Source: a virus
Length of the DNA stretch: 51,010 nt
IMG/VR virus record: IMGVR_UViG_3300031576_000064
Location: 1 to 51,010 of that record
Strand: one strand, 5' to 3'
The notes under the pieces were generated by a model. That model did not search any database and was not told the origin of the DNA. It saw only the letters and a program-made list of their open reading frames with translations. Shown here in pieces: positions 25,814-34,639 of this stretch. Made by a program: the position numbers and the translations under genes. Within the stretch, counting starts at the first letter, position 1; the number at the start of each line of letters is the position of its first letter.

Positions 25814-26572
25814 CTACGCCTTCTGTTTTTGTGCAGCCTCGGCAGTGGCAAACGCCATCGCCGTAGCAACGCTCTCGTCAGCGAGCATCTTCGGCGTGAC
25901 CTCCTCGACCATCCAGTGATCGATCTGCTCATCTTGCCGCACGTACTGCACGACGCCTGTCTCGCTGTTCCGCACCTCGATCGTACGCTCCCGTCGGCGG
26001 TACCGTCGTTCCGGTATCCCGTACCCCCACTTTCGCAGGATCGTCACCGCATCGTGAAAACTCACCGCCACGGGTTGCGATCCGACGTCAACGTGAACGT
26101 AGAGCGACTCGCCGCGCGACTGCCGCGCAGTCCGCATCGGTCCGCTGTACTGCCGAGAGATTTCAGACGGTACCTCCGACACACCGCCAAGCCGGTCCTT
26201 CACGTCACCGCCCTTCGTCAACACCTTGCATCGCAGCACTTTCCCGCGCAGTTCATCCGCAAGGATTCGACCATCCGCATCCCAGTCGATCGGCACCGCG
26301 CCAGCCACAAGCCGCAGAAGCCATGGGCTGTAGCCGCCGAGGATCTCCGCCGCGATCTCTGGCTTGGCCAAGAGCGGCAACGCAAGCTGCTGCGCCCATT
26401 CGTCGGACGTGAGCACGCTACGGAGCACCGCCTTGTTCTCTCGCGCCAGACGAGCGATCTCGTTGCGCACGTACTCCGATCGGTGAACCAGCGTCGGCGG
26501 TACGCGATGCCAGTCCGGCAGGAATTCCGGCACAGCGTTTGGACCAGCTACCTGCGCGAGTGTCTCGATCAT
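25814..26572 (-). CDS. Neck/connector region protein
   Basis: 252 aa. Helical N-terminal half (EYVRNEIARLARENKAVLRS, LPLLAKPEIAAEILGGYSP), then a beta half (ESLYVHVDVGSQPVAVSFHD, YRRRERTIEVRNSETGVVQY), and a Gln/Ala-rich tail AFATAEAAQKQKA. Its place after the capsid genes suggests a connector or minor head protein. No motif decides between these. Confidence 0.5.
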   Translation of the reverse strand: MIETLAQVAGPNAVPEFLPDWHRVPPTLVHRSEYVRNEIARLARENKAVLRSVLTSDEWAQQLALPLLAKPEIAAEILGGYSPWLLRLVAGAVPIDWDADGRILADELRGKVLRCKVLTKGGDVKDRLGGVSEVPSEISRQYSGPMRTARQSRGESLYVHVDVGSQPVAVSFHDAVTILRKWGYGIPERRYRRRERTIEVRNSETGVVQYVRQDEQIDHWMVEEVTPKMLADESVATAMAFATAEAAQKQKA

Positions 26573-26618
26573 GGTTGCCTCGTGCGCGCGACGGTATGGC
26601 CGTGCGGCGCGGTGTTGT

Positions 26619-26987
26619 CTACACGCCGATGATCAGGAACCTGAACGTGCGCGCCGACAAGTCGGTAGTCGCTGCAACTTCTGCGTCCGCCGCAGCGGTC
26701 ACGTCGCGAATCTTTACCTTCCCTGCGGTCGGACTGTGCGCGGCAGTCGGCACGTACGTGCAGAGGAACTGATCGTCCGCGGCAGTCTCGTTGCCACAGA
26801 AGACAATCCCGAAAACCTTCGTGAAGCCCTGTGCCTGCCCGAGATTGCCAGCAGTCGACAGGTCAGGAATCGTGTCGCCGCCAGTCGCATACGACGCCGA
26901 GCCAGTCACCTTGCCGATCACGACCTTGATGCCGAGCGCATCTGGTTCTGCCAGCACGTTCGCCGCCGTCAATGCCATCGTTCCCAT
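26619..26987 (-). CDS. Small beta-rich head protein candidate
   Basis: 122 aa from ATG 26987. It begins GTMALTAANVLAEPDALGIK and is rich in small residues and strands (VVIGKVTGSASYATGGDTIP, DLSARTFRFLIIGV). It sits directly downstream of the major capsid gene, where decoration or head-stabilising proteins are often found. A hairpin lies between the two genes. Function inferred from position. Confidence 0.5.
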   Translation of the reverse strand: MGTMALTAANVLAEPDALGIKVVIGKVTGSASYATGGDTIPDLSTAGNLGQAQGFTKVFGIVFCGNETAADDQFLCTYVPTAAHSPTAGKVKIRDVTAAADAEVAATTDLSARTFRFLIIGV

Positions 26988-27010
26988 GTTCGTTCTTTCG
27001 TTTCCTGTAG

Positions 27011-27039
27011 CGGGTCGCGCCGCGCGTGCGTGCGACCCG
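27011..27039 (-). terminator. Stem-loop after the major capsid gene
   Basis: CGGGTCGC pairs perfectly with GCGACCCG across a 13-base loop. No T run follows on the minus strand, so it may be a partial terminator or an mRNA-stabilising hairpin that sets the capsid transcript apart from the downstream gene. Confidence 0.4.
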
Positions 27040-27059
27040 TGTTGACGCGCGGACTGCCG

Positions 27060-28028
27060 CTACGCCGTAACTCCGGTGAGCTTGCCGTGCTTGTTGCGGC
27101 TCGTGACTTTGAGCGCGCAGGCGAACGAAACCACCGTGGTTTCGTCGTCGTTCGTCTTGCCCATTTTCTCGACGGTCACGTCCCTGTGCACCACGAGCTC
27201 GATGTCCTCAAGTTCCATCATGTACAACTCGGTCGTTGTCGTGCGCGGCGTCGCAACGATCGGAATTCCGTTCCACGACACCCCACCCTGTGGCGTGACC
27301 ATGTTTCCCATGTCGAACTTCTGCCCGCTCATGCTCGGCGGAACGAACCGAATCAGCGACGTCGTCGCGCTCGCACCTGTCGTGCGAACGTGATTGGTCA
27401 CCTGGTTCGGCGCGGTGAAGATGATGCTCGGTCGCGCACCGCGCGCAACGCTGCCTGACGTCGAGTTGATTAGATCTTCGTACAGATCCTCAAGCATCGT
27501 GATCGAGTGCGCTCCGCCAACAGCTGTCTCCCGCGACGCCCAGATCGTCGTCGTCGCCGAGTTGATGCCAGCGTACGTCCCGGAGCTGTCGATGATCGAC
27601 GCAAGGCCCTGATCCTGCGTGGCGTTCCACAACGTCTGCTCGACGAGATCAAACATGTCCGCCGTCGCCTTCTGAATCTCGATCGCGAGCACGTCCTCGT
27701 ACGTGCCGCGGTTGCGGACCTGATCGTTGACGTGGCCGCTGTGCCCGGCGACGGCTCGCGTGTAGAACACGGCGAGCGACGCCTGCGCGTACGTCTGCCT
27801 CCCAGCTACCGGGAGCGCCTGGGCTTCGACGTAGACCTCGGTCGCGGTGTTCGCGGCGGTGATGAGATTCCAGACGATCGGGCTTGATCCGCCTGACTGC
27901 GAGACGCGACCGCGTTCGCGAAGCGCGTTGAGCAGCGCTGTGTCGCGAAATGGCAGGTCGGCCGCCGAGCCGACGACGTTGGGGCGAACGAGTGACGATG
28001 AGATGCCGGAGTTTACGAGCTGAGCCAT
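27060..28028 (-). CDS. Major capsid protein
   Basis: 322 aa. MAQLVNSGISSSLVRPNVVG, then AADLPFRDTALLNALRERGR, and a C-terminal beta domain (VTPQGGVSWNGIPIVATPRT, ELYMMELEDIELVVHRDVTV, VVSFACALKVTSRNKHGKL). This end, with a strand-rich P-like domain and 'F-CALKVTSRNKHGKL', is typical of HK97-fold capsid proteins. The scaffold-like gene lies just upstream. No separate protease was identified. Confidence 0.8.
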   Translation of the reverse strand: MAQLVNSGISSSLVRPNVVGSAADLPFRDTALLNALRERGRVSQSGGSSPIVWNLITAANTATEVYVEAQALPVAGRQTYAQASLAVFYTRAVAGHSGHVNDQVRNRGTYEDVLAIEIQKATADMFDLVEQTLWNATQDQGLASIIDSSGTYAGINSATTTIWASRETAVGGAHSITMLEDLYEDLINSTSGSVARGARPSIIFTAPNQVTNHVRTTGASATTSLIRFVPPSMSGQKFDMGNMVTPQGGVSWNGIPIVATPRTTTTELYMMELEDIELVVHRDVTVEKMGKTNDDETTVVSFACALKVTSRNKHGKLTGVTA

Positions 28029-28041
28029 GGCCGCCAGTGCA

Positions 28042-28704
28042 TCAGTTCACGCGCCCCGGCCCGCTCGGTGTGGCGGTCTGAGTCCCGTGTTGCTGCGCGA
28101 CGGCCTGATGCGTGAGCTGTCGTGCGTAATCTGTCAGACCAGCGTCGGTCGTGAGGTCTGCTTTCGGCGCGGCACCCGGTGCGGATGCTGGAAACGGCGA
28201 AGCGCCGCTGCCTGCCGCGACCTGCGGCTTGCGAAAATGCGCGTTCGCGTCGAGGAAAGTTTTGATGTGCGTCTCGGCACCAATCTTCGGATCGGCCGTC
28301 GTCACGACCTCGCCGGCTTCTGTCAGCGAGAAGTCGTCTACCAACAGCCTCACGACCTGCTCTGCGTTCACCGCGCCCGCGCGCTCGGCGAGATTCAGCG
28401 CGGTGAAGCGAATACGCTCGCGGTTGTGTGCCTCGGCGATGCGCTTTCGATCCTGCTCGAGTTCGTCGATCTTCGCCCGCGACTTCGTGTCGCTCGCCTC
28501 GAACTCGGCGAGCTTTGCACGTAGTGTGGAGAACTCCTCTGTCGTCGGTCCCTGCGGCTGCGCCGGCACTGCCGGCGGCGGCGCAAGCGGTAGCTGTTTG
28601 TCAGCGGCTTTCGTCACGGCCTTAGTATCCGCCGTGCGCGCTGAGTTTGCAAGCGCCGCGGCAATCGCGGCAGCATGAGCCTTGCGGAATGCCTTGATGC
28701 CCAC
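28042..28704 (-). CDS. Scaffold-like protein
   Basis: 220 aa from GTG 28704. A coiled-coil central region (TLRAKLAEFEASDTKSRAKI, DELEQDRKRIAEAHNRERI) is flanked by Ala/Pro-rich low-complexity ends. The basic first 20 residues could anchor it to the capsid. It lies immediately upstream of the major capsid gene, the usual place for a scaffolding protein. Inference from composition and order. Confidence 0.65.
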   Translation of the reverse strand: MGIKAFRKAHAAAIAAALANSARTADTKAVTKAADKQLPLAPPPAVPAQPQGPTTEEFSTLRAKLAEFEASDTKSRAKIDELEQDRKRIAEAHNRERIRFTALNLAERAGAVNAEQVVRLLVDDFSLTEAGEVVTTADPKIGAETHIKTFLDANAHFRKPQVAAGSGASPFPASAPGAAPKADLTTDAGLTDYARQLTHQAVAQQHGTQTATPSGPGRVN

Positions 28705-28705
28705 G

Positions 28706-29026
28706 TCACGCAGCCTCCGCCGCTGGCTTCTCTGACGGCTTCTCTGCCGGTTTCTCGGCAGGTGCTTCGTCTTCCGGCATCATCATCGCCTCGTACATCG
28801 CCGCCAGATCAGCGAGCGAATATACCCGCTCGTCGTCGTCGACCATCACGGCGACAGAACCGTCCGGCTTGAACGCGAACGCGATCATCGCGGCATCCAC
28901 ACCCCCGGCATCCATCGCCGCAGCCGTCGCCGTCTCGATGATCTCGGTGCGCAGCATCGCGCGCTGCTCGTCATCCAACGCCGCGATCGACTCCGCCGTC
29001 AGTTCCGCCGTGAGCATGTGCTCCAT
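28706..29026 (-). CDS. Acidic head-region protein
   Basis: 106 aa. Acidic, with many Met and Asp (ESIAALDDEQRAMLRTEIIE, VDDDERVYSLADLAAMYEAM) and a tail of repeated EKPA units (AEKPAEKPSEKPAAEAA). It might assist scaffolding or act as an internal head protein. No family recognised. Confidence 0.5.
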   Translation of the reverse strand: MEHMLTAELTAESIAALDDEQRAMLRTEIIETATAAAMDAGGVDAAMIAFAFKPDGSVAVMVDDDERVYSLADLAAMYEAMMMPEDEAPAEKPAEKPSEKPAAEAA

Positions 29027-29344
29027 CTAAACCGCTCCTGCCGTGAGAGCATGCACACGGTTCCGAATTTGTGTCAACAAGTCGGCCAGCCGACGCTCCA
29101 TCGTGATGCGCTCGAACGGCAGCGAGTACGTGTCTGACACGCTGACGGGATGCATGCCGACCCGGTCGCTCGTGATCTCGAACTTGCGGCAGCGCTCCCA
29201 CCTGTTGTCGCTGTGCGCAGACAGTCGCGGTAGGTACGTGATTCGCACGCGACACCCTGGCGCGTTGTGCCGCAGAAACGCAAGCGCATCGTCGTGCTTC
29301 CAGATCAGCTCCCTATCGCCGTGGTCGTCAACCGTGACGGTCAC
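29027..29344 (-). CDS. Head-region hypothetical protein
   Basis: 105 aa from GTG 29344 (GTGA overlap). VTVDDHGDRELIWKHDDALA then CRVRITYLPRLSAHSDNRWE and TMERRLADLLTQIRNRVHAL. Mixed alpha/beta fold. Position suggests a minor head or assembly factor. Confidence 0.5.
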   Translation of the reverse strand: MTVTVDDHGDRELIWKHDDALAFLRHNAPGCRVRITYLPRLSAHSDNRWERCRKFEITSDRVGMHPVSVSDTYSLPFERITMERRLADLLTQIRNRVHALTAGAV

Positions 29345-29664
29345 GCAATCCTCCGCCCGTTCACCCGTGCACCACGCGGCGCGAGGATCACGTCCGATCC
29401 GGCGTGCTCACGCATGGCATCGAGCGCAACACGCGCGAGCTTGACGTACCGCTGAATGTCAGGCGGCGCGTCACCAGGAAGCTTCGCCTCAGCGATCCTA
29501 CCGAGCACAACCTCGGCCAGCGCGATCGACGCGGCTACGCCCCAGCCTGTGAGAATCCCGTTCGCAAGCCCAACGATCTTCGCCAAGCTCTCGCGCTCGC
29601 CGCCTTGCTGCTGCGCCATCGCAAGCGCGCGTTCGGCCTCTGTCGCTGCTGCCACGTCGGTCAT
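29341..29664 (-). CDS. Head-region hypothetical protein
   Basis: 107 aa. Helical (TDVAAATEAERALAMAQQQG, ILTGWGVAASIALAEVVLGR), with a DIQRYVKLARVALDAMREHA segment. ATGACCGAC start with the upstream stop overlapping. Function unknown. Confidence 0.5.
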   Translation of the reverse strand: MTDVAAATEAERALAMAQQQGGERESLAKIVGLANGILTGWGVAASIALAEVVLGRIAEAKLPGDAPPDIQRYVKLARVALDAMREHAGSDVILAPRGARVNGRRIA

Positions 29665-30128
29665 CTCCTGCGAGTTTGCACTCGCGCATCGCCGAACGCA
29701 AGACGCAATCTGCCGCTCAGCACGCCGATACGGCTGTGACCCTTGCGCCTCGCGTACTCCGTCGATAGCGCACGCATCGGTACGTCAGGCGGACCCGCGC
29801 TGCCGCTGCGTCGGAAACGCTGGACGATGTGCGAGAGCACACCCTCGCCGATCCCATCAAACGCAGGCGTGAGATCCGCACGATGGTGTCGAATCAGCGC
29901 AACGGCCGAGCGCTTGAATACCCGGATCGCAGCCGTGCGCATCTCGTTCGTAACCGCAAGGAAATCACGATCGCCGTCCTTCAGGTATTCGACGAGATCC
30001 GCGTTGGTCGGACCCTGTCCACCGCGCGCAGGTAACGTGATCTCGATGGCCCACGTTCCGCTTAGTTGCCGAGCGAAATCCTCCAACCGCTGCTGCATGC
30101 GGTTGACAACGCGGACCGTCATGCTCAC
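29661..30128 (-). CDS. gp10-like minor head/neck protein (paralogue 1)
   Basis: 155 aa from GTG 30128 (GTGA overlap); ATG 30122 is the alternative. Contains GDRDFLAVTNEMRTAAIRVF, SHIVQRFRRSG and the closing ALSTEYARRKGHSR, then LSGRLRLAFGDA. The last part resembles the 'L-Y--KG...L-SGRL' end of HK97 gp10-type proteins. The same string of motifs occurs in the C-terminal part of the upstream gene, so the two are tandem paralogues. Confidence 0.55.
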   Translation of the reverse strand: MSMTVRVVNRMQQRLEDFARQLSGTWAIEITLPARGGQGPTNADLVEYLKDGDRDFLAVTNEMRTAAIRVFKRSAVALIRHHRADLTPAFDGIGEGVLSHIVQRFRRSGSAGPPDVPMRALSTEYARRKGHSRIGVLSGRLRLAFGDARVQTRRR

Positions 30129-31021
30129 GACACCCGCACCGCCGCGCGCTTCACCGCCCCGAGCAACGCGCCAGTCTTGATCCCGATCATCGTCGAGTAG
30201 CGTGACCGCGATTTCCACCGACGATACACGTCGTTGAGCGGTGCCAGGTCAACGTCCACGCCCTGCCGCTCGAACCGTTGCACGATCCACTCCCGCACCG
30301 CGTCGGCCGCGATGTCTCGCGCCTCCCTCTCGTTCCAGTCGGTCCCGAGCGCATCCTCGATCTTCTCTCGAACGTGCACCCGTAGCTCGCTAGTGTCTGC
30401 GAGAAAATCTCGCCCCTGTCCGGCAAGGATCGTCAGCAGTTCCTCGTTCGCTAGACCGGAGTAATGCCTACCAGGAACGCTGACCGCGAAGCGCATGCTC
30501 GTCGCGAACCGCTGCGCTTCCTGCGCAACGTCCGGCATCTCAGGTGCCGCACGCTCGCCAGCCTCCGGCACGGCTTGCCCGAGGATGCGCCGTAGAAAAT
30601 CCGCCTCGCGGTGCTGCTGCGCAACGCCCGTCGCGAAGTCCACCTCGCGCACGAGCGCGTATCCGCGCAAATCCGCCACGCGGCTCGCTTCCATCGGATC
30701 GGTGTGCAATTCGCGCAATGGGCGTCGCGTCAGAATGCGCGTCAGCGGCGAGGCCAGCTCGCCAACCGCAGCCTCGCGCACACGCACCGCACCCAGCCTG
30801 AATCCTCCGATACCACCGCCAGCTCCTGCCGGTGTCGACGGCGGTGGCAGCCGACGATTCCCGCCGATGCCGGTTGTCGTGATCGTACCGTCAGCACGTA
30901 GCGACATCTCGACCAACCCACCGAACGTTTCCTCCGTCACACCGACTCGAACACGTGAGCGCGGCATGCCGATCCGTCGTCTCAGCGCACCGGCCAGCAT
31001 ACCCGCTACAGGCGGCGGCAT
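30125..31021 (-). CDS. Minor head protein with gp10-like C-terminus (paralogue 2)
   Basis: 298 aa. The N-terminal part is beta-rich and Pro/Gly-rich (VGVTEETFGGLVEMSLRADG). The C-terminal 105 residues (GQGRDFLADTSELRVHVREK, EWIVQRFERQGVDVDLAPLN, DVYRRWKSRSRYSTMIGIKT) repeat the motif order of the next gene. It lies directly after the portal gene, fitting a minor head or morphogenesis protein. Function inferred. Confidence 0.55.
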   Translation of the reverse strand: MPPPVAGMLAGALRRRIGMPRSRVRVGVTEETFGGLVEMSLRADGTITTTGIGGNRRLPPPSTPAGAGGGIGGFRLGAVRVREAAVGELASPLTRILTRRPLRELHTDPMEASRVADLRGYALVREVDFATGVAQQHREADFLRRILGQAVPEAGERAAPEMPDVAQEAQRFATSMRFAVSVPGRHYSGLANEELLTILAGQGRDFLADTSELRVHVREKIEDALGTDWNEREARDIAADAVREWIVQRFERQGVDVDLAPLNDVYRRWKSRSRYSTMIGIKTGALLGAVKRAAVRVS

Positions 31022-31024
31022 CGG

Positions 31025-32659
31025 CTACTCCGTTACGGGCGGAACGGATGCGCCGTTCGTTGGTGACGCGGTGCGCTGCCTCTGCTCTGCAATCTGCGCC
31101 TGCCTCGCCGCATCGAACACCGCGGCATCCTGGCCCATCATCGCGCGAACCGGCTTGAGCCACTCGTCGATCTGATCGTCGCTCGCGTTCAGCGCTGCGT
31201 CGAACACCTGCCGCAACGCCGCGAGCTTCGGCTCGGCTCCGGTCTCAATCGGCAGACCCAACACGCTCAGCGCGTTGCGGATATCCTCGCCGATGTCCGG
31301 CAGCGTGAACCTCCGAGCGTACGTCACCACCGGATCGAACGGCCGCGACACAAGCCTCCCGATCAGCGAGAGCATCCGCACCTCGTAACGCTGCATGTTC
31401 CGCGCAAACCTCGACGCCCGCGAGTTGAAGTCGCGCGACCGAATCCTCAACGCCTCGCCGCTCTGAACCTGCGCGCTCTGATCCGCCGCAACCTCTAGCC
31501 CGGTCGTACGGAACGCCAGCGCCACGCGGAACACGCACGATTCGCGCAACTCGCGACTCGACTCGCTCGACGGCGCAATCCACTGCGGCGCGCCCGTCTC
31601 GCTGTTGTACGGAATCGCCGTGTTCATCCCGAGCGCGAGGCGCGTCTGCGAATCCATCTGCCCGCCGGTGCGGCCGAGCGGGATCGTGAGCTGCGGGAAC
31701 CCGGCCTTGCGGTGAATCTCCGACTCCCACGAGAGTTTGTTGTACACCTCGCGCGCCAGGTCCGCAGCGTCGTCGATCAGCGAGATACCGAGCGGCCAAC
31801 GCGAGTCAGACACACGACGGAAAAACGCAAACTCAACCGGAATTCTGCCACCGAGTTGAGACGGCAACGGCCCGCTCATCTGCCTTCCGTCTGGCGAGAA
31901 CGCAGGCGTTACCGTCCCAGCTGTCCTCGCGCCGTACAACGTGGACGCGCTTCCGCCGATCGTCGCGTCAACGACGCTCCATCCTCCTGGTCCAGCAGCA
32001 CTGTCCGCACGCCACACACGCACGCGGATCGTCTGCTGCGTCGGCGCAACAAGATCCTGCACGTACGGCGACTCGGCGTACGCAAACTCCGTCACCTGCC
32101 CGTGCTCGTCCGCGTCGATCCATGCCCACGACGTCGGAGGTACGATCACGACGAACGGCCGCACGCCCATCGCTGCCTCGGCCGCCGCGCTCGCCGCCGG
32201 ATTCGCCGCCGGTGTGTCGACGACGGTCGCGACACAGCCGTACGTCGCAGCCCATCGCGCAATCTCTTCCGCGTGCTCGGCCCACGAACTCCCGCGCCCG
32301 TCAACGTCGTCGAGATACGCTGCGATCGGATCGACCTCACGCCGCACGCCGCCGGTCACACTCTCGGCGTATGCATCAACGATCGGCTGGCACACGTTCA
32401 CGAACGACGCAAGCGCAAGTCGCGACAGAAAGTTCGCGTCGTTCTCAAGCGGGTGCGGAATCAGGTAGCTCGTGTACCGCTTGCGCTCGCGTAGGTCGAC
32501 GACGCCCTCGGATTTCTCGTACGTCTCGTAGAGCGTCTGATCCGTAATGCTCGTGCGCGACGGGCTGCGGTAGCGCTCGCCGCCCCAATACGAATCGTGC
32601 AGGAACGCCCAGCGCGCACGCATGCGATCGTACGTCGCACCTCCATCGTAGCCGCTCAT
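31025..32659 (-). CDS. Portal protein
   Basis: 544 aa. SGYDGGATYDRMRARWAFLH leads into helical regions (FVNVCQPIVDAYAESVTGG), a long central strand/helix body (PFVVIVPPTSWAWIDADEHG), a stem-like helix (DAADLAREVYNKLSWESEIH, RKAGFPQLTIPLGR), and a C-terminal helical tail. Length and place right after the terminase genes support the portal, the dodecameric DNA channel and packaging motor dock. Resembles the DUF4055/SPP1-gp6 style by shape; not verified. Confidence 0.75.
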   Translation of the reverse strand: MSGYDGGATYDRMRARWAFLHDSYWGGERYRSPSRTSITDQTLYETYEKSEGVVDLRERKRYTSYLIPHPLENDANFLSRLALASFVNVCQPIVDAYAESVTGGVRREVDPIAAYLDDVDGRGSSWAEHAEEIARWAATYGCVATVVDTPAANPAASAAAEAAMGVRPFVVIVPPTSWAWIDADEHGQVTEFAYAESPYVQDLVAPTQQTIRVRVWRADSAAGPGGWSVVDATIGGSASTLYGARTAGTVTPAFSPDGRQMSGPLPSQLGGRIPVEFAFFRRVSDSRWPLGISLIDDAADLAREVYNKLSWESEIHRKAGFPQLTIPLGRTGGQMDSQTRLALGMNTAIPYNSETGAPQWIAPSSESSRELRESCVFRVALAFRTTGLEVAADQSAQVQSGEALRIRSRDFNSRASRFARNMQRYEVRMLSLIGRLVSRPFDPVVTYARRFTLPDIGEDIRNALSVLGLPIETGAEPKLAALRQVFDAALNASDDQIDEWLKPVRAMMGQDAAVFDAARQAQIAEQRQRTASPTNGASVPPVTE

Positions 32660-32692
32660 GCTCGCGAGCCTATCACTGATCGTGAGCCGGCG

Positions 32693-34003
32693 TCACCGCG
32701 CACGACCATCCACCGTCGTCAGCGCCATCACGGCGTATCGTAGCGCGTCCATCGCGTGATCCGGCGTGTTCTGGTTCGGCTCCTCGGTCGCCGCGCCCTT
32801 CACCTCGCGCCACACGTACCCCTCGACCTCGCGCACGGTATTCACGCATGCGTCGCTCACGACGAGACCCGGCGCACCGGCCCCGCGCTGTTGGAGCATC
32901 GCGATCGACACACGCCGGATGCCGTCCGCTACCGAGTTGTCCGCGTTCTCAACGACGGGTCTGCCGCCCAACGCCAGCCGCACCGCCGTGATGTTGTCCG
33001 GCTCGCTAGGGTCCGCAACGAATCGCTCCACCGGCGCGCACGACTTGCGCATCGCCTTCGCGATCCGCAACCAACCTACATCTGTCACGAGCAAATCACG
33101 GTGATACTCCTCGGCGAACACGACGAGCTGCCCGGTCCCAGTCGCACCGACGGCGAGCATCACACCCGGAGCAACACGTCCCCAGTCCACGCCGACCACG
33201 ATGCACCTGAAGTTCCAGCGATTCCGTCCGGCATCGTACCAGCGCCGCCTCACCTCGTCCGCCGGCACGAGATGCCACGGCTGCCCGTTCCGCGTGCGCT
33301 GCCATTCATCGTACACGCGGCCGGCCAGCGCCTCGAACGCAGCCTCATACTCCTGCCGGAACACGCGCCCAGGCAACGTCCGCTTCGCCTCTGCGATGTC
33401 GCTCTGCGGAACGAATCCACCGTCCGCCGTCGTGTAGATCCACGATCTCCACTCGGCGTCATGCTGCGGCCCTGGCTGCCCGCGATCGAAGGCGTCTTTC
33501 AGATGATTGTGACCGCGCGGTTTTCCGCACAGCAATGCCCGCCCGTTGCGATCCGCAAGCGTCGGGCGAATGCTCTTCTCCCACGCCGCGAGCTTCATCT
33601 TCCCGAACTCGTCCAGCACCACAGCGACAAGCCCCACGCCCTCGAGATGCTCCGGGTCGTCCGACCCGCGCAGCGCAATCTTCCGCCCGCCAGGCAGCGT
33701 CACAGTCAACTCGCTCTCGTTCTTCGCCACACGCATCCCGCGCGTCAGCCCGACCAGAATGTCCCACGCAATCGCCTTCGCCTGCACGCGAAACGGCGCG
33801 ACGTAGTACCCGAGCGCACCGTCCTCTCGCGCGCGAACCTCACGGATCAACCACAGCAACGCGAGCACAGTCTTTCCAAACCGACGCCCACTGACGAGCA
33901 CAAGAAACCGCTCCCGCGCTCGCCAGATCGCAGCCTGCCGCGGCGTCAACCTCCACGTCTGCCGGCCCGGCTCGACACGCGGACCGACTACGGCCGGAGT
34001 CAC
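32693..34003 (-). CDS. terL: Terminase large subunit
   Basis: 436 aa from GTG 34003 (GTGA overlap). Packaging ATPase: Walker A SGRRFGKT (residues 38-45), Walker B VAVVLDEFGKM with Asp131/Glu132, coupling region nearby. The nuclease domain begins IVVGVDWGRVAPGVML, with a second acidic motif VADPSEPDN and a final PDHAMDALRYAVMAL. All core motifs of the phage terminase are present. It drives DNA into the head and cuts it; headful packaging would agree with the circular closure of this sequence. Confidence 0.92.
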   Translation of the reverse strand: MTPAVVGPRVEPGRQTWRLTPRQAAIWRARERFLVLVSGRRFGKTVLALLWLIREVRAREDGALGYYVAPFRVQAKAIAWDILVGLTRGMRVAKNESELTVTLPGGRKIALRGSDDPEHLEGVGLVAVVLDEFGKMKLAAWEKSIRPTLADRNGRALLCGKPRGHNHLKDAFDRGQPGPQHDAEWRSWIYTTADGGFVPQSDIAEAKRTLPGRVFRQEYEAAFEALAGRVYDEWQRTRNGQPWHLVPADEVRRRWYDAGRNRWNFRCIVVGVDWGRVAPGVMLAVGATGTGQLVVFAEEYHRDLLVTDVGWLRIAKAMRKSCAPVERFVADPSEPDNITAVRLALGGRPVVENADNSVADGIRRVSIAMLQQRGAGAPGLVVSDACVNTVREVEGYVWREVKGAATEEPNQNTPDHAMDALRYAVMALTTVDGRAR

Positions 34004-34431
34004 GACCGCTCAACTCCGTCCGCCGGCAGCTCCACCACGAGCATCTCTCCAGCAGCGCCATCGTTCGTCGTCCCTCGCCGAATCGCTTCCGTCTCAGCAC
34101 GGAGCTTGTCAATGCGGGCGCTGGATTCACGCGCGCGTGCTTCGCGTTCGACGAGCCACGAAGCCGCCTTCCAGTCTGTCACTACGGCATCGTCGATGAC
34201 CTTGATCCAGCGCTCCTCCGCAGCAGCTCGAGCGGCGCGCATGGACGTCGCGAACTCGATGTACACATCGTCGCCGTCCGCGCCAGCATCGCCACGCTCA
34301 ACCCATCGGTGCGCTGTCACGCGGTCGATCCGGTTAGCCTCGGCCGCAGCTTTGATCGTGTTGCCGTTCCTGACGCTCAACACGATCGCCTCCATGATCG
34401 CGGTGCGTTGCTCTGGTGAAGACGGTTTCAC
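34000..34431 (-). CDS. terS: Terminase small subunit
   Basis: 143 aa. The start is GTG 34431 without a clear ribosome site. VRNGNTIKAAAEANRIDRVT AHRWVERG is a helix-turn-helix for pac/cos recognition. Then comes a coiled-coil (SMRAARAAAEERWIKVIDDA, REARARESSARIDKLRAETE) for oligomerisation. First gene of the leftward arm, 541 bases from the divergent regulator. Confidence 0.8.
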   Translation of the reverse strand: MKPSSPEQRTAIMEAIVLSVRNGNTIKAAAEANRIDRVTAHRWVERGDAGADGDDVYIEFATSMRAARAAAEERWIKVIDDAVVTDWKAASWLVEREARARESSARIDKLRAETEAIRRGTTNDGAAGEMLVVELPADGVERS

Positions 34432-34511
34432 GATGTCATCGCCCGCGCGTGAGGTTGCTGCGGTGACGCATCGTGGAGCCTACCACGTGGCGGCGGCTGC
34501 TGGTGGCGATC

Positions 34512-34525
34512 GTTCCACGTGAAAC
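34512..34525. other. parS-like site
   Basis: GTTCCACGTGAAAC equals the core of chromosomal parS sites (GTTNCACGTGAAAC). Read from the window; chance occurrence in GC-rich 51 kb is unlikely. Confidence 0.6.
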
Positions 34526-34639
34526 TGTACGGTTGTGTGTTGAACTGTGACCTCCTCAGGCTCATACGACCGAGTTGCATGCTGTGCATGCAGTTGTATG
34601 CAGGCCATACATACAAACTTTGCCTAATGATTACTGACA

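Noticed and set aside
32756-34522. 588-aa plus-strand frame opposite the terminase
   Set aside because: Antisense of large and small terminase genes with full motifs.
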